Positions 10,301 through 18,640 of a stretch of 26,039 bases of DNA are shown here, in pieces. The first letter of the stretch is position 1; the number at the start of each line of letters is the position of its first letter. This DNA comes from Suillus spraguei (Eukaryota; Basidiomycota; Agaricomycetes; Boletales; Suillaceae), in NCBI GenBank assembly GCA_016800925.1, contig JABCPU010000801.1, positions 1 through 26,039 on the forward strand, given 5' to 3'. The position numbers and the translations under genes were made by a program. The notes under the pieces were generated by a model, which was not told the DNA's origin, made no database searches, and saw only the letters and a program-made list of their open reading frames with translations.

Positions 10301-11644
10301 GGATGTTGCTGGTCAGGTGGTGCTCTATGAGAGCTCTGTTCTTGGACTTTTGGATCATGTCTGATGCAGCATGAGAATAGGCGGGCGCCCGCTTGTTTTC
10401 GCTCGGCGCTCACCTTTGTCTAAAAATCTTGCGACCCAGACGCCATGCTCGTCCAACTTTGCAAAAATCCTGGCCAGTTCCTTCTCCAAGTCTTTTTTTA
10501 CGCTCTTCTCGGTCGTGTTCTTCAGCTTTTCTTCTGTGTCATCATAGTCTTCGAGGTCTGCGGACAAGTTGCTGAAGCCCTGCATGTATGCGATCCTGTG
10601 GCTTCCGTTGTACAGTATCATGGTGCTGTCTTTGTCTTTGTCTGAAATCTTCCACTGAACCTTGTTGGTGTAAAAGCCGAGCTCCAGAGGCCTCAGGGAA
10701 TCTTCTTTGATGTCCGAGCGTCTCACCCCGATGGTTATTGCATTTGCGCTGGAAAGATTGTGCAGTCCTTGCTGCTTGACTCCCTCGGCAAATCTCTTGA
10801 CGAAAGCTGCGCTGGCGAAACGCCTGTTGATGGTTCGCCTGAGCATCTTTGGTCCGCGATGCGCGTCATCGTTCATCATCACCATGATCGTCGCGAAGCC
10901 CAGTGTCGCATCGTTTATCTCTTTCTCCACTCGTTCTATGGTGTCCTGGATTATGTTCTTTATTTCTCGGTCGTCCTGCTGTCGTGCGGTCATGGTCTGC
11001 CATTCAACTTGGCGCATGCTGCTCACCTTGGCTGCAGCCCTGGTCGTCGTCTTTGCAGGAACCTTTCTGGCGATCGTTCTCTGATCGTGGGATGATGTGA
11101 GATCCGAATGGACTGCCCTGCGACCACTTACCACTCTTGTGCCGGTTTTCTTTTGACGGTGACGATCAGATGCGCTGAAATCGGCATGAATATAGCTACT
11201 CGCCTTGTTGAATTCCTGGTGAATGATCTCTTCATCGCTTGAAGTGTCATCGTCTGAGCTTTCTGGCTTGTCCTGCATCTGGTGGTCAGCCAACAGAGGT
11301 GTGTAGGGCTCCACATCCAACTGACCCCTGATTTCTCAGTGAGGAATCCTCCTTCCTGCATTTGAATTAGCGGGCGCTCGCTTATTTGCCCCTGGTGCTT
11401 TGTCTTGTGCTCACCCTGAGTCTCTGACTCTTTGTTTTGTCAACTCCTTTCTGCACTTGAATTAGCGGGCGCCCGCTTGTTTTTTCAAAGCGATTTGTTC
11501 TGTGCTCACCCTCAAGCTCGGACCTTCTGTCCTATTGGTGTTCTTTTTCTTTCGTCTCTCAGCCCAAACAAAATAAGAGCTCGTGCTCTTGTTTTTGATG
11601 CTCACCTGTGGCATGCTGCTGGGCTTGACTGCACTTTGTTTCAT
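7386..11644 (-). CDS. Gene A: large multi-exon protein, possible ParB/sulfiredoxin-like N-terminal domain
   Basis: I do not recognise the whole protein. The likely start is the ATG at 11642-11644 in a good context (ACAAACAATG). Exons: 11606-11644, 11510-11531, 11415-11450, then about 11132-11335 (start unresolved), 10414-11080, 10026-10360, 9376-9969, 9186-9320, 8373-9125, 7954-8314 and 7386-7897. Phases agree at every junction from 11080 to the TAG at 7386-7388; the small 5' exons do not join cleanly, so the N-terminus is provisional. Length is about 1,200 residues. The N-terminal third has RGPKM, NAITIGVRRSDI, SLR, YTN and LYNGSHRIAYM, colinear with A'. The NGSHR block after an 'xPIxV'-like strand resembles ParB/Srx proteins (inference). 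The C-terminus is hydrophilic, with a Lys/Arg-rich patch and then a long Asp/Glu tract. Six of ten introns carry the palindrome. The reading frame is intact, unlike gene B. It lies head-to-tail behind gene B. Confidence 0.75.
8330..8351. repeat. Palindromic element in gene A intron 8315-8372
   Basis: Core AGCGGACGCCCGCT, one mismatch from the perfect palindrome. The 58-nt intron runs from GTGAGCATC to CCCCTCAG. Flanking exons join in phase 0 (DFVE|EMTIESE). Confidence 0.9.
9159..9180. repeat. Palindromic element in gene A intron 9126-9185
   Basis: Core AAGCGGGCGTCCGCTA. It lies directly after the GTGAGA donor of a 60-nt intron that ends CTCTTCCAG. Exons join in phase 0 (GQEAVGE|AFASFIH). Confidence 0.9.
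10376..10397. repeat. Palindromic element in gene A intron 10361-10413
   Basis: Core GGCGGGCGCCCGCTT. The 53-nt intron has a GTGAGCGCC donor and a GCTGCATCAG acceptor. It is the positional equivalent of A' intron 4066-4122. Confidence 0.92.
11365..11386. repeat. Palindromic element in gene A intron 11356-11414
   Basis: Core AGCGGGCGCTCGCT, one mismatch. The intron opens GTGAGCACA, the same nine bases as the neighbouring intron 11451-11509. The acceptor may be AAATGCAG at 11356 or one further downstream, since the next reading frame is open only after about 11335. Confidence 0.75.
11460..11481. repeat. Palindromic element in gene A intron 11451-11509
   Basis: Core AGCGGGCGCCCGCTT. This 59-nt intron is closely similar to the next one (11356-11414): same GTGAGCACA start, same palindrome position, and ends AAGTGCAG against AAATGCAG. 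Confidence 0.85.
11572..11593. repeat. Variant palindrome AAGAGC...GCTCTT in gene A intron 11532-11605
   Basis: It reads AAGAGCTCGTGCTCTT, with the usual AATAAG and CTTGTT flanks but a different, still self-complementary core. It lies near the GTGAGCATC donor that follows exon 1 (MKQSAVKPSSMPQ). Confidence 0.75.
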
Positions 11645-11733
11645 TGTTTGTTGTTGTTTGTATTGTGTCTAAATGGGGAAGGTATGGATTGTGGTTCAAG
11701 ATGCTAATTAGCACAGCCGCCATTTGGACTGAT

Positions 11734-11743
11734 GCATATATGG
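11734..11743 (-). promoter_or_regulatory. Possible TATA-like element of gene A
   Basis: CCATATATGC on the minus strand lies about 90 bases upstream of the proposed ATG of gene A. A second AT-rich match (GCATATATAAAC, 12149-12160 region, minus) lies farther out. Both are weak motif matches with no independent support. Confidence 0.25.
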
Positions 11744-11822
11744 CTGAGTGACGCAAACATGCGCGCGCTGATTAGTCATTCAGGCGATCCTCTAAACAAA
11801 GTCGTTTGAGCAAACACTCTGT

Positions 11823-11844
11823 ACAAGCGGGCGCTCGCTTATTT
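11823..11844. repeat. Palindromic element between genes A and B
   Basis: Core AAGCGGGCGCTCGCTT, one mismatch. It is upstream of gene A and not within a splice structure I can define; a 5' leader intron is possible. Confidence 0.8.
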
Positions 11845-11864
11845 GAAGCAGAGTGCAGTGAGCT

Positions 11865-12290
11865 GCTGAGCATGGACGTTGGAGTGATCTGATTTATGAT
11901 GCTTCCTCCCGACCGCCGGTGCAGGCGAGTTGAATGCTTTGTGTATGGGAGGACCTCGATGCGCTTCGATGGAAGGCATGCATGCAAAAACAGGAAAACT
12001 TGCATCATCATGAAAGAATGAAGAAATGATTGTTCTGTCTTTTCTGCTGAGCACAGTTGTTGGAGGAAAGCATGGTAAACCAATTCACGACGCTCCCTCC
12101 CAACCACCGGTGCAGCTGAGTTGAATGAATTCTTGGATCATGAAGTCGTTTATATATGCAAGGTACATGCGCACAGACCAACACGAGAAAGGCATTACGA
12201 ACGTACTTAAATGGAAGGCATGCATGAACTGACTGTTAATGAGAGGAAGAAGATAAAAGAGTTCCGTCTGTTCTATGCTCTTTGACTGAT
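11865..12290. repeat. Diverged duplication of about 190 bp in the A-B intergenic region
   Basis: Two copies share CTCCC..CC.CCGGTGCAG followed by GAGTTGAATG (near 11900-11940 and 12090-12127), ATGGAAGGCATGCATG (near 11970 and 12211) and a similar GTCTGTTCT-type end. The second copy overlaps the last codons of gene B, so the duplicated unit includes the 3' flank of the helicase gene. Confidence 0.65.
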
Positions 12291-14124
12291 GTACCACATG
12301 AACAGATCGATGAGATTGCTCCGGCTGTCCTTTGCTGGCCTTCCCATCAACCACGTTGCAAACCCTTGCAGGCTCGACCAATTCTGTCTGAAGTGAGTCT
12401 CTGCTGCTGTTCTGAGCTTCTGATTTTGGAATATTCCATAGGCTGCAGGGGCTACGATGTCCTGGAACTCGCATCCATTCTTGCTGAACGTGGGATGAAG
12501 ACTGTCGGTGATCTGAGGGACGTGGCACATGAAGCATATCTTCTTGTGGTACTTGAGATATTGAAGGGTCTGGCGCCACTCCCAGTATTCTTCAAAGTTC
12601 ATCTCGGAGTGAGGTCCAAAGCATGGACAGTTGTGAATCATGTGAGGGGTGGCGTTCTCGCTTCCTGTCGTCGCGCACAGACTGCAGGTGTGCTGAATGG
12701 ACTCCAGAGCTCTGCGTATGTGAAGAGCCTGCTCTGCTCTGCTCTGCTGCTTTTCTGATCTCATTTTCATCGCATTGTTTGTGGAGCTGAGGAACGGATT
12801 GCTCGAAGATGCGTTCATAAAAGGCTGAGGAGGTGCTGGAGCTGCAGGTGGCGGTCTGAATGTGAAGCTGGGCGCTGCTGGGCGTTTGGATGGGACTGAT
12901 CCTTCCGATGGCCTGGATTTCGGCATGGATGCCATGACGATGCTCGTTGGATCATGATATGGGTCTCGCTTGCAGACGGAGCATTTCTGATTGGAGGCGA
13001 GCTGGCGGCAGCTTATTCCCGTTCCATCGATGTGCTGAGTTATGCCGTACCTCAAGCATCTCTTTGGACCGTATGTGTATAGGTGGTCGTACATGGCCTG
13101 CTTGCCTTTGTGGTCCACCTCGCCCTCTTCGATCTTGGGAGGATATGCATTTATCGGCGTCAGAACATAAGCTCTAGCAGGCAAACCATCTCTTCCCGCT
13201 CTGCCCTGTCCTTGGATGAATTCTAGCATCTCGAATGGCCTGTTCAGGTGCATTACAAGGCGAACGTGGGGGTAGTCGTTGCCTGTGCTGAACGCGGTGG
13301 TCGCTAGCATGATCTTGGCGTCTCCTCGTACCCATGCCTGATACGCCTCTCTCCTCTCCTCATCCGACATTTTCTCCTTGTTTCCATGATAAAATGGCCA
13401 GCCCTTCTTCTCTGCGATGGTGTTGCCTTGTTCCAGTTTGGGAACGAATATCAGTCCTCTGTCTTTCTCTCTCCAGCTCTTCATCTCCTCCTCTATGATC
13501 GTGAACGCTCTTTTCAGGAAGTCTGAAAAAGCTGGTTTCTCCAGTATGTACTCTAGCTCTTCTCTGTTGGTGCATTGTCTGATCACCGCAGCATCCTCGC
13601 CTAGACCAAAGCACGAGATGAGATCTGCGATAGATGATGGAGACGCTGTGGCTGTAAGACAGACGAGCTGCATGGCGATGCTCCGAAGGTCGTAGATATC
13701 GTCCAGAGCTTCTCTATAGTCATTGGCGATGAGAGGAATGTGAGACTCGTCAAAGACCAGGCGTCCCACTGGCTTCTTCTCGTTTAGAATGGCCAGCGCT
13801 TGCCTCCACTGCTCTGACTTTGCCTTGTCTGCTGTGACCAAAATGAGGTTGTCTCTGACGTTGAGTTCCCCGTCGTTGATTGTCCTGTCATACGTCTGGA
13901 AGGGGACCCTCATGTCTGTCAGTCTTCGCTCAAAGTCCATCAGCAAAGAATTCAGAGGGAGGACCAGGACCGTCGCTGAATTTTTCTCCAGCAAGCTTGG
14001 AATGATCGCCAGCATGGACTTGCCTCCTCCTGTGCGAAGGATGACTACCGCATCTCTCTTTCTCTCCAACACCACCTTCATTGCCTCCTGCTGCTGCTCT
14101 GACATCCATGACACGGTTTTCGTT
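12273..14124 (-). CDS. Gene B, helicase exon: RecQ-family, telomere-linked-helicase type
   Basis: A single uninterrupted exon of about 615 codons encodes a superfamily 2 DNA helicase. Counting from GTG at 14112-14114: Walker A LRTGGGKSML (about 27-35), DExH box VFDESH (120-125), motif III LTATASP (153-159), motif V-like ATTAFSTGNDYP (271-282) and motif VI QGQGRAGRDG (301-310). Four cysteines at about 353, 369, 378 and 381 (KRCLRYG...ISCRQLA..KCSVC) match the RecQ zinc-binding subdomain. The C-terminal tail has further CxxC and H/C clusters (CSLC, CPCF, CFMCHVP) of the kind seen behind this helicase type. The family unwinds DNA with ATP in a 3'-5' direction. In fungal OrsD-RecQ proteins it follows zinc fingers, which are upstream here on the same strand. 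The upstream codons join only after one base is skipped in an A/T run at 14117-14120. All core motifs are intact. Confidence 0.93.
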
Positions 14125-14637
14125 CCTCAGTAGCTTTCTCATTGCTTGCAGCGCGTGGGCTTCGGTGAGCGTGGTCGACTCTGATGTGCTTCGTGCCCCA
14201 ATGTTCGATACAGGCGGGCTCCTGTTTATCTGCCATGCCGGTGCATCCATGTCAGGATGTTGCTGCTCTGGTTCAGAGATGAATGCTTCTGCATGAGCTG
14301 GCTGCGAGAGAGGCGTCTGCGCAAAATCTGAAATAGGCGGGCGCCCGCTTATTTGTGAATCTGATCCCTCTGCGTTAGAGTGTTGCTGCTGATCTTGGAA
14401 TGCAGATGCTTACTTGATTCTGATCGTCTGGTTTCATGACGGCTGGCTGCAGTGGAGTCATCTGGATGGGATCTGAAATAGGCGGGCGCCCGCTTATCAG
14501 CTTTGCTGTCTGACTTCAAGTGCGCATGCTTACTTCGATTCTCATCATCTGAAATAGGCGGGCGGGCGCTTATCTGGGATTCTGATTCCCCTGCATCAGA
14601 GTGTGTCGCTGCTGAGAATAATATTTTATCGCTCACC
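14125..14637 (-). CDS. Gene B, linker with three palindrome-ended introns
   Basis: This joins the middle domain to the helicase. Exons: 14125-14327 (TPLSQPAHAEAF and onward to LLRNE), 14414-14472 (PIQMTPLQPAVM) and a 15-base exon at 14534-14548 (DDENR). Introns 14328-14413, 14473-14533 and 14549-14636 all end CGCCTATTTCAG, where the palindrome abuts the acceptor; two begin GTAAGCAT. The exon tails GATGAGAATCGAA and GATCAGAATCAA are alike, which suggests that exon-intron units were duplicated in tandem. Phases across the three junctions do not fully agree, so either an acceptor is misplaced or another single-base break exists. The encoded linker is polar and probably disordered. Confidence 0.6.
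14331..14354. repeat. Palindromic element at the 3' end of gene B intron 14328-14413
   Basis: Core AGGCGGGCGCCCGCTT. On the minus strand its arm runs straight into the CCTATTTCAG acceptor. Confidence 0.9.
14476..14497. repeat. Palindromic element at the 3' end of gene B intron 14473-14533
   Basis: Core GGCGGGCGCCCGCTTA, again abutting CCTATTTCAG. The intron starts GTAAGCATG. Confidence 0.9.
14552..14574. repeat. Broken palindrome at the 3' end of gene B intron 14549-14636
   Basis: Reads GGCGGGCGGGCGCTTA: the expected GGGCGCCC is GGGCGGGC, so the hairpin is partly lost, but the CCTATTTCAG acceptor is kept. Confidence 0.8.
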
Positions 14638-16473
14638 TTGATGCTCGTGCGCATGATTCCTGGACGTCTCAGTGACAGCTTTCGGCATCGCAGCTTGGAT
14701 GGTTGAAGTGAGAACTGGAGTCAGTCGCTCCACTACTTTCTGCACGATGGCATCTATGCTGTATGCTCCAAGATCTTTGTCTGGAGCGCTCTGCATCCGC
14801 GCCCGCTCATCCTTCTCTGGCCTCTGCTGGAGTCTCTCAAAGTCTGTGGAGCGCGCTTTGTGGTATGGAAGAAGCCGTCCGCCTTGGACCGTCTTGCATT
14901 TCGTCTGCCATGCGATGCTAGCGTTCAAAAAAAGAGGGAGCACGTCCTCTGGTGCTGTAGCGATGGTCTGCATGCTGAGTCCATACACCCGATTCTCTGT
15001 GGACCTGCTGTGACCGGCCTGCAGGGCATCCACATCATCTTCTGCTGTTCCCTCTATCAACTCTTCCATGCCACACTTGAATTTGCGCTTCCATGCTGTG
15101 TGTATGTGCCTCCAGGGGTTGATCGTCATGCTGTAGTTGAGATGAGGTAGGCTGTGGTGCGTCATGACTGCGGACAGATGCGTGGAGTCGAACGATTTTC
15201 GAAAGTTGACAAAAGAGCTGGTTGCGATACCTGTCCTTGACGGTCGTGTCGTTGGGAAAGCAGATGTGAGCCGCAAATTCTGCAAAAGGCCTGGCCAAAG
15301 TGAGATCCTGGATTAAGATGTCGCTGGTCACTGCATCCAAGCTATGCGGTATGAGCTTGTCCTGTTGCGTCAGAGCGCTCGTCTTTGAGTACATGCAGAG
15401 TATCGTGATGTGCTTGCCCATCGCTACTAGGCTGCGGGTCGTGCGAGTGGAGGTGTTGCGATACATCATGGCCGTCAGTTCCGTTCCTCTGGCTGGTGAG
15501 CCACTCAGCATCTCGCATCGCAGTAGCAGAAGGCTGTGAAGCTCGGCGTAGGCTTGCAGCCATTCTACGAGTCTTCCTCGGTTCCATACCAGCTCGCTCT
15601 CCCTGACCACAGAAAAGTGCTCGAGGATCTTCTCATCGCTAAAGAATGACTCCAATAACCGATCTCTTCTGGAAAAACATTCATTTCGCGCGTCGGTGAG
15701 GAAGGAGTAGCCCACGTCTGTGTTGGTCAGATCGTCGGCGATGAAGTCGTAGTCTGTCCTGATCTTGACGTTCATCAGCACCGTCTCTTCCCATACCTCC
15801 ACCAGTCTCTCTTCTATCGCCACAAACATCCTGCAGACGTCGTCGAGGTCTATCCTATTGCCTTTGTACAGCATCGTGCGCCAATGAACCGTGTCCGTCC
15901 AATAGATGCGTGGAAGGCTGTTGGTCGTGAATGCGATGCTCGAGGCACGGTGCTGCAGGGATCTGAGACGTGAAAACGTTGAGTATTTCTTTTCTGTGAA
16001 CCAAGGCTCCAAAGCATTGCAAGCTTCTTCCTGGTCTGCTGCCATCCCTGTGGCCAGTCTATCTCTGATTTCCCTCACAAAAGTTGCCCGCATGCAGAAC
16101 TCATCTTTGGCTATGATCCCAGTCACATCTTTTGCCTCTTTGAATGAGCCATCTCTCTGCACCGTGAGCAGCGCCAGACACAGCTCTGTGGGATCGGCGA
16201 TAGGATTTTCATCTGTCTGCGTCCATCGCGTCGTCCATATCGACGTGAGGATTCTGTGGATGTGCATTGATATGATTTCTGGATCTGCTCCGAGGTCCAA
16301 CCTAATCTGCAGGGCTTTCGTCGCATCCTCCAGATCCTTGGACTTCTCAAAATGAAAATGGTTCTGAGGGGTTGCTTCGCATCAGCATCGCCAACAAGGA
16401 TACGATCGGCAGTATGTATTTCTGCATCGTCTCCTTGTTTTGGTGCGCGTGAAATGGCGTGTTCGAGATGCCC
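14638..16473 (-). CDS. Gene B, middle domain between the zinc fingers and the helicase
   Basis: Two overlapping minus-strand frames form one coding run: about 15200-16340 (FEKSKDLEDATKALQIRLDL... to YRNQLF) and 14638-15200 (VNFRKSFDSTHLSAVM, NPWRHIHTAWKRKFKC ...). Removing one base from the A/T run at 15211-15214 joins YRNQLF to VNFRKSF, and doing so in the run at 16349-16352 joins the upstream MQKYILPIVSLLAM segment to FEKSKDLED. The NPWRHI...AWKRKF region resembles the conserved 'WRH' segment that precedes the helicase in OrsD-RecQ proteins, from family memory. No catalytic motif is recognised. Two one-base breaks in homopolymers mean either recent decay or consensus error in the assembly. 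Confidence 0.7.
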
Positions 16474-16493
16474 CTGGAGTGGTGATAAAAAAA

Positions 16494-16515
16494 AATAAGC
16501 GGACGCCCGCTTGTT
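16494..16515. repeat. Palindromic element in gene B intron 16474-16540
   Basis: Core AAGCGGACGCCCGCTT, beside a run of A. The 67-nt intron goes from GTGAGTTCC to CCACTCCAG. Exons join as PQKE|GISNTPF. Confidence 0.88.
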
Positions 16516-16540
16516 TTGTTTTTCATGTTGGGGAACTCAC

Positions 16541-17403
16541 TCTTTTTGTGGATCAGGTGAATTCAGTCTTTGAAGAGTAAGCTCGTCCATCATGTACAGT
16601 AGAGCCAGAGCACTGTCGTAGTATGCTTCGACATTCTCCTTCAGGAGAGGCATCCGGTCATCGTTCCCCTTCGGTATGGCCACCAAGTTCATTAGATCTT
16701 GCGGCCGCTGTCCGACCAGATGCTGATGCCAGCGTGTCGTGAGCAGCCATGGACTGACCATTCGTTTGTCTCCGGGTGCCTCTATGACTTGAAGGACGGA
16801 CTCTATTTCTTTCATGATCGATTGAATGAGCCCTTGGTGAGGGACTTGAGGCTTGATGTGATCCTTCATCTCCCAATAGACCTGATGCGTGCCAGGCCCC
16901 CCACTTCTCAGTCGCTGAGCTTTGCATGCCCTCCACTCCTGTGGCATTATGGTTTCTTCATGTGCTTCTGAATGATGCATGCGCATGTATTTCAAGCTAG
17001 TCAAGACTTTGTTGCAGTGACTGCAAGCAAATGCATCTTGCACTGCAAGTCCTTTGACCCATGATCTTGGACCTGATAGTGCAGGGAGATCTGATGATAT
17101 GCCCAACTCTCTCACCGCTTCCTTAAATTTGACCGCATCGAATATCGTCTGCGAATGCTCCTTTGTGATGTGAGTCTTGGCGACATCCTGTGGAATAGCG
17201 ACTTGACAGATCTCGCAGCAGAGAATGCGAAGCTCTTCTTGCATCGTCAGATTGAGGGTCTTTAGAAACTCATTATGGATGGATCTTGAAGCATCTGCAT
17301 GCACCTCGGATGCAGAATAAGCGGGCGCCCGCTTGTTTGCAGTATCAGACTGCAGATCGCTGGCCTTTAGCTGCGCATCTGACTCGACTTCTGTCATAGA
17401 CTG
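16541..17403 (-). CDS. Gene B, OrsD-type zinc-finger exon
   Basis: The exon encodes an OrsD-like domain (Pfam family named after the orsellinic acid cluster protein D, formerly DUF3505). It shows two C2H2-like units: LRILCCEICQVAI..DVAKTHITKEH, and FACSHCNKVLTSLKYMRMHHSEAH after the GPRSWVKGL segment. The next block, GPGTHQVYWEM, recalls the H/YW block that follows in this family. Zinc fingers of this type are thought to bind nucleic acid. The exon follows a CTGCAG acceptor at about 17404 and ends at a GTGAGT donor (16540). A palindrome (17316-17337) lies inside the frame and is read as NKRAPAYS, unless an unrecognised intron removes it. On the same strand as the helicase, it forms the N-terminal part of the same gene. 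Confidence 0.8.
17316..17337. repeat. Palindromic element inside the OrsD exon reading frame
   Basis: Core AAGCGGGCGCCCGCTT. The frame stays open through it (NKRAPAYS). No strong GT donor lies just upstream; GTCAGA near 17383 with the GTGCATGCAG acceptor near 17296 is a weak possible intron. Confidence 0.9.
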
Positions 17404-18062
17404 CAGATGATGTTAGTTTGCGATCATCGATCTCATGTTTTGTGAGTGCTTGCCTCAAGGGTGCCGAGGCTCAAGGATCTCGATTCCCTGTGTTCCAGCA
17501 TTTGCAGGTCTTCATCAGATGCATCGTGAAATGCCTTTTTATTGAAAATGAGCATTCAATCATTCGTGTTTCAATGATCCATTTACCATTTGAGGTTCGA
17601 GCGATGGTGACACTATCATCTGCTCTGAGTCGATTGCATGATTTGCTGATGAGTGTGACTTGAGGTTCAAAGTGAGATGTTGAATAACAGATCGAGCTCT
17701 TATTCAGAACTTTACTTACAGAGCTTCTTTGCTCATCAGTGGGCTGGAAATACTGCTTAGTCAGCATGTATGGATGCTGGAGTGAATGAAAGACATCACC
17801 TTTGTTGCCTTGCCTTCTGGACCTACCCAAGTGGACTTTGCTTTTTTCATATGGTTTTCAAACCAGTGATGGTTGCAAACCCCTTTTTTGGACAGCTGGG
17901 TTGAGAGCAGTAGCAAAGAAATAATCCATCATCATTTCTCTGCACTGAGATGTTTTGATCTCCCAAGGTGAATGATCCTTCCTGCATGCATTTTCTACTA
18001 TGAGTGATGTATTTGGACTTGTTTTCAGCTTCAAACAGCATGCCACAGGTGTTGCACTTCAT
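17404..18062 (-). CDS. Gene B, unresolved 5' exons with zinc-ligand motifs
   Basis: From an ATG at 18060-18062 the minus strand reads MKCNTCGMLFEAENKSKYIT with HSRKC following, and later FLCYCSQPSCPKKGFATITG: two Cys/His clusters that suit an N-terminal zinc-binding region. A frame change near 17849-17857 would extend the second finger (GLKT to HMKKAKSTW). Candidate introns run from GTAGGT (about 17827) to CTAAGCAG (about 17758), and from GTAAGT (about 17722) to CCTCAAG (about 17662); the second holds a decayed AATAAGAGCTC hairpin. A further Cys/His run (ECSFSIKRHFTMHLMKTCKC) follows. A GC donor (GAGGCAAGC, about 17456) may splice to the CTGCAG before the OrsD exon. An alternative start is the ATG at 17553-17555. 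The exon order is provisional. Confidence 0.45.
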
Positions 18063-18229
18063 GATGGAAGACTGATACTGATGATGAACTGGATGATGGT
18101 GGTGGTATGTGGAAGAAAGACTGTGGGAGAATATTTTGCAATGTTTAGTCATGTATGGTTTCATAATATTTCCCAGCCTTCATTCAGCTTACAAATCACT
18201 TTAGATTAAATCTAAAAATAGCTGTGCAT

Positions 18230-18640
18230 GTTTTAGTTTTGATATTTAAACTATTGCATGCGTGAAGCAATTTGAAAATAGCCGTGCATCATGTTCTCAC
18301 AGTTGTTCAGATTTAAGTTGTGCCAGGAGTGACTTCCTCACTGAGCTGTTGCACCAGGTGCACCTGTTTGGCATTCAAAAAATGATTTTGAAAATAGCCG
18401 TGCGCCAGCTTATTCTATGCTCATATGAAGTGCCCTTGAAACTAGCTGTGTGTCGGCCCATATATGTCGTCTCAGTTGGTCGGCTTTGAGTTGTGCCAAG
18501 AGTGAATTCCTTGCTGAGCAGTTGCATCATGTGCAACTGTCATATTCAGAAGTTGCACGCGCTCACATGAAGAGATTTGAAAATAGCCTTGTGCCAAGCT
18601 TGTTTCCTGCGTGCGTGCAACTGACTCTGTGATGCTATGC
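18230..18640. repeat. Diverged duplication with decayed palindromes (AAAATAGCCGTGC type)
   Basis: Two copies about 175 bp apart (near 18312 and 18487) share GTTGTGCCA.GAGTGA.TTCCT, GAGC.GTTGCA and TTTGAAAATAGCC. The AAAATAGCCGTGCGCCAGCTTATT-like segments look like worn forms of the GGGCGCCC palindromes. No gene seen between 18063 and 18817. Confidence 0.65.

Noticed and set aside
10393..11100. Plus-strand frames opposite gene A and opposite gene B (for example 12282-12758, 15906-16355)
   Set aside because: Shadows of the minus-strand exons, which carry the conserved motifs and the consistent splice phases.
15205..15220. Programmed ribosomal frameshift at CTCTTTTGTC in gene B
   Set aside because: Three other similar one-base breaks in the same gene and no known slippery context make decay or sequence error simpler.
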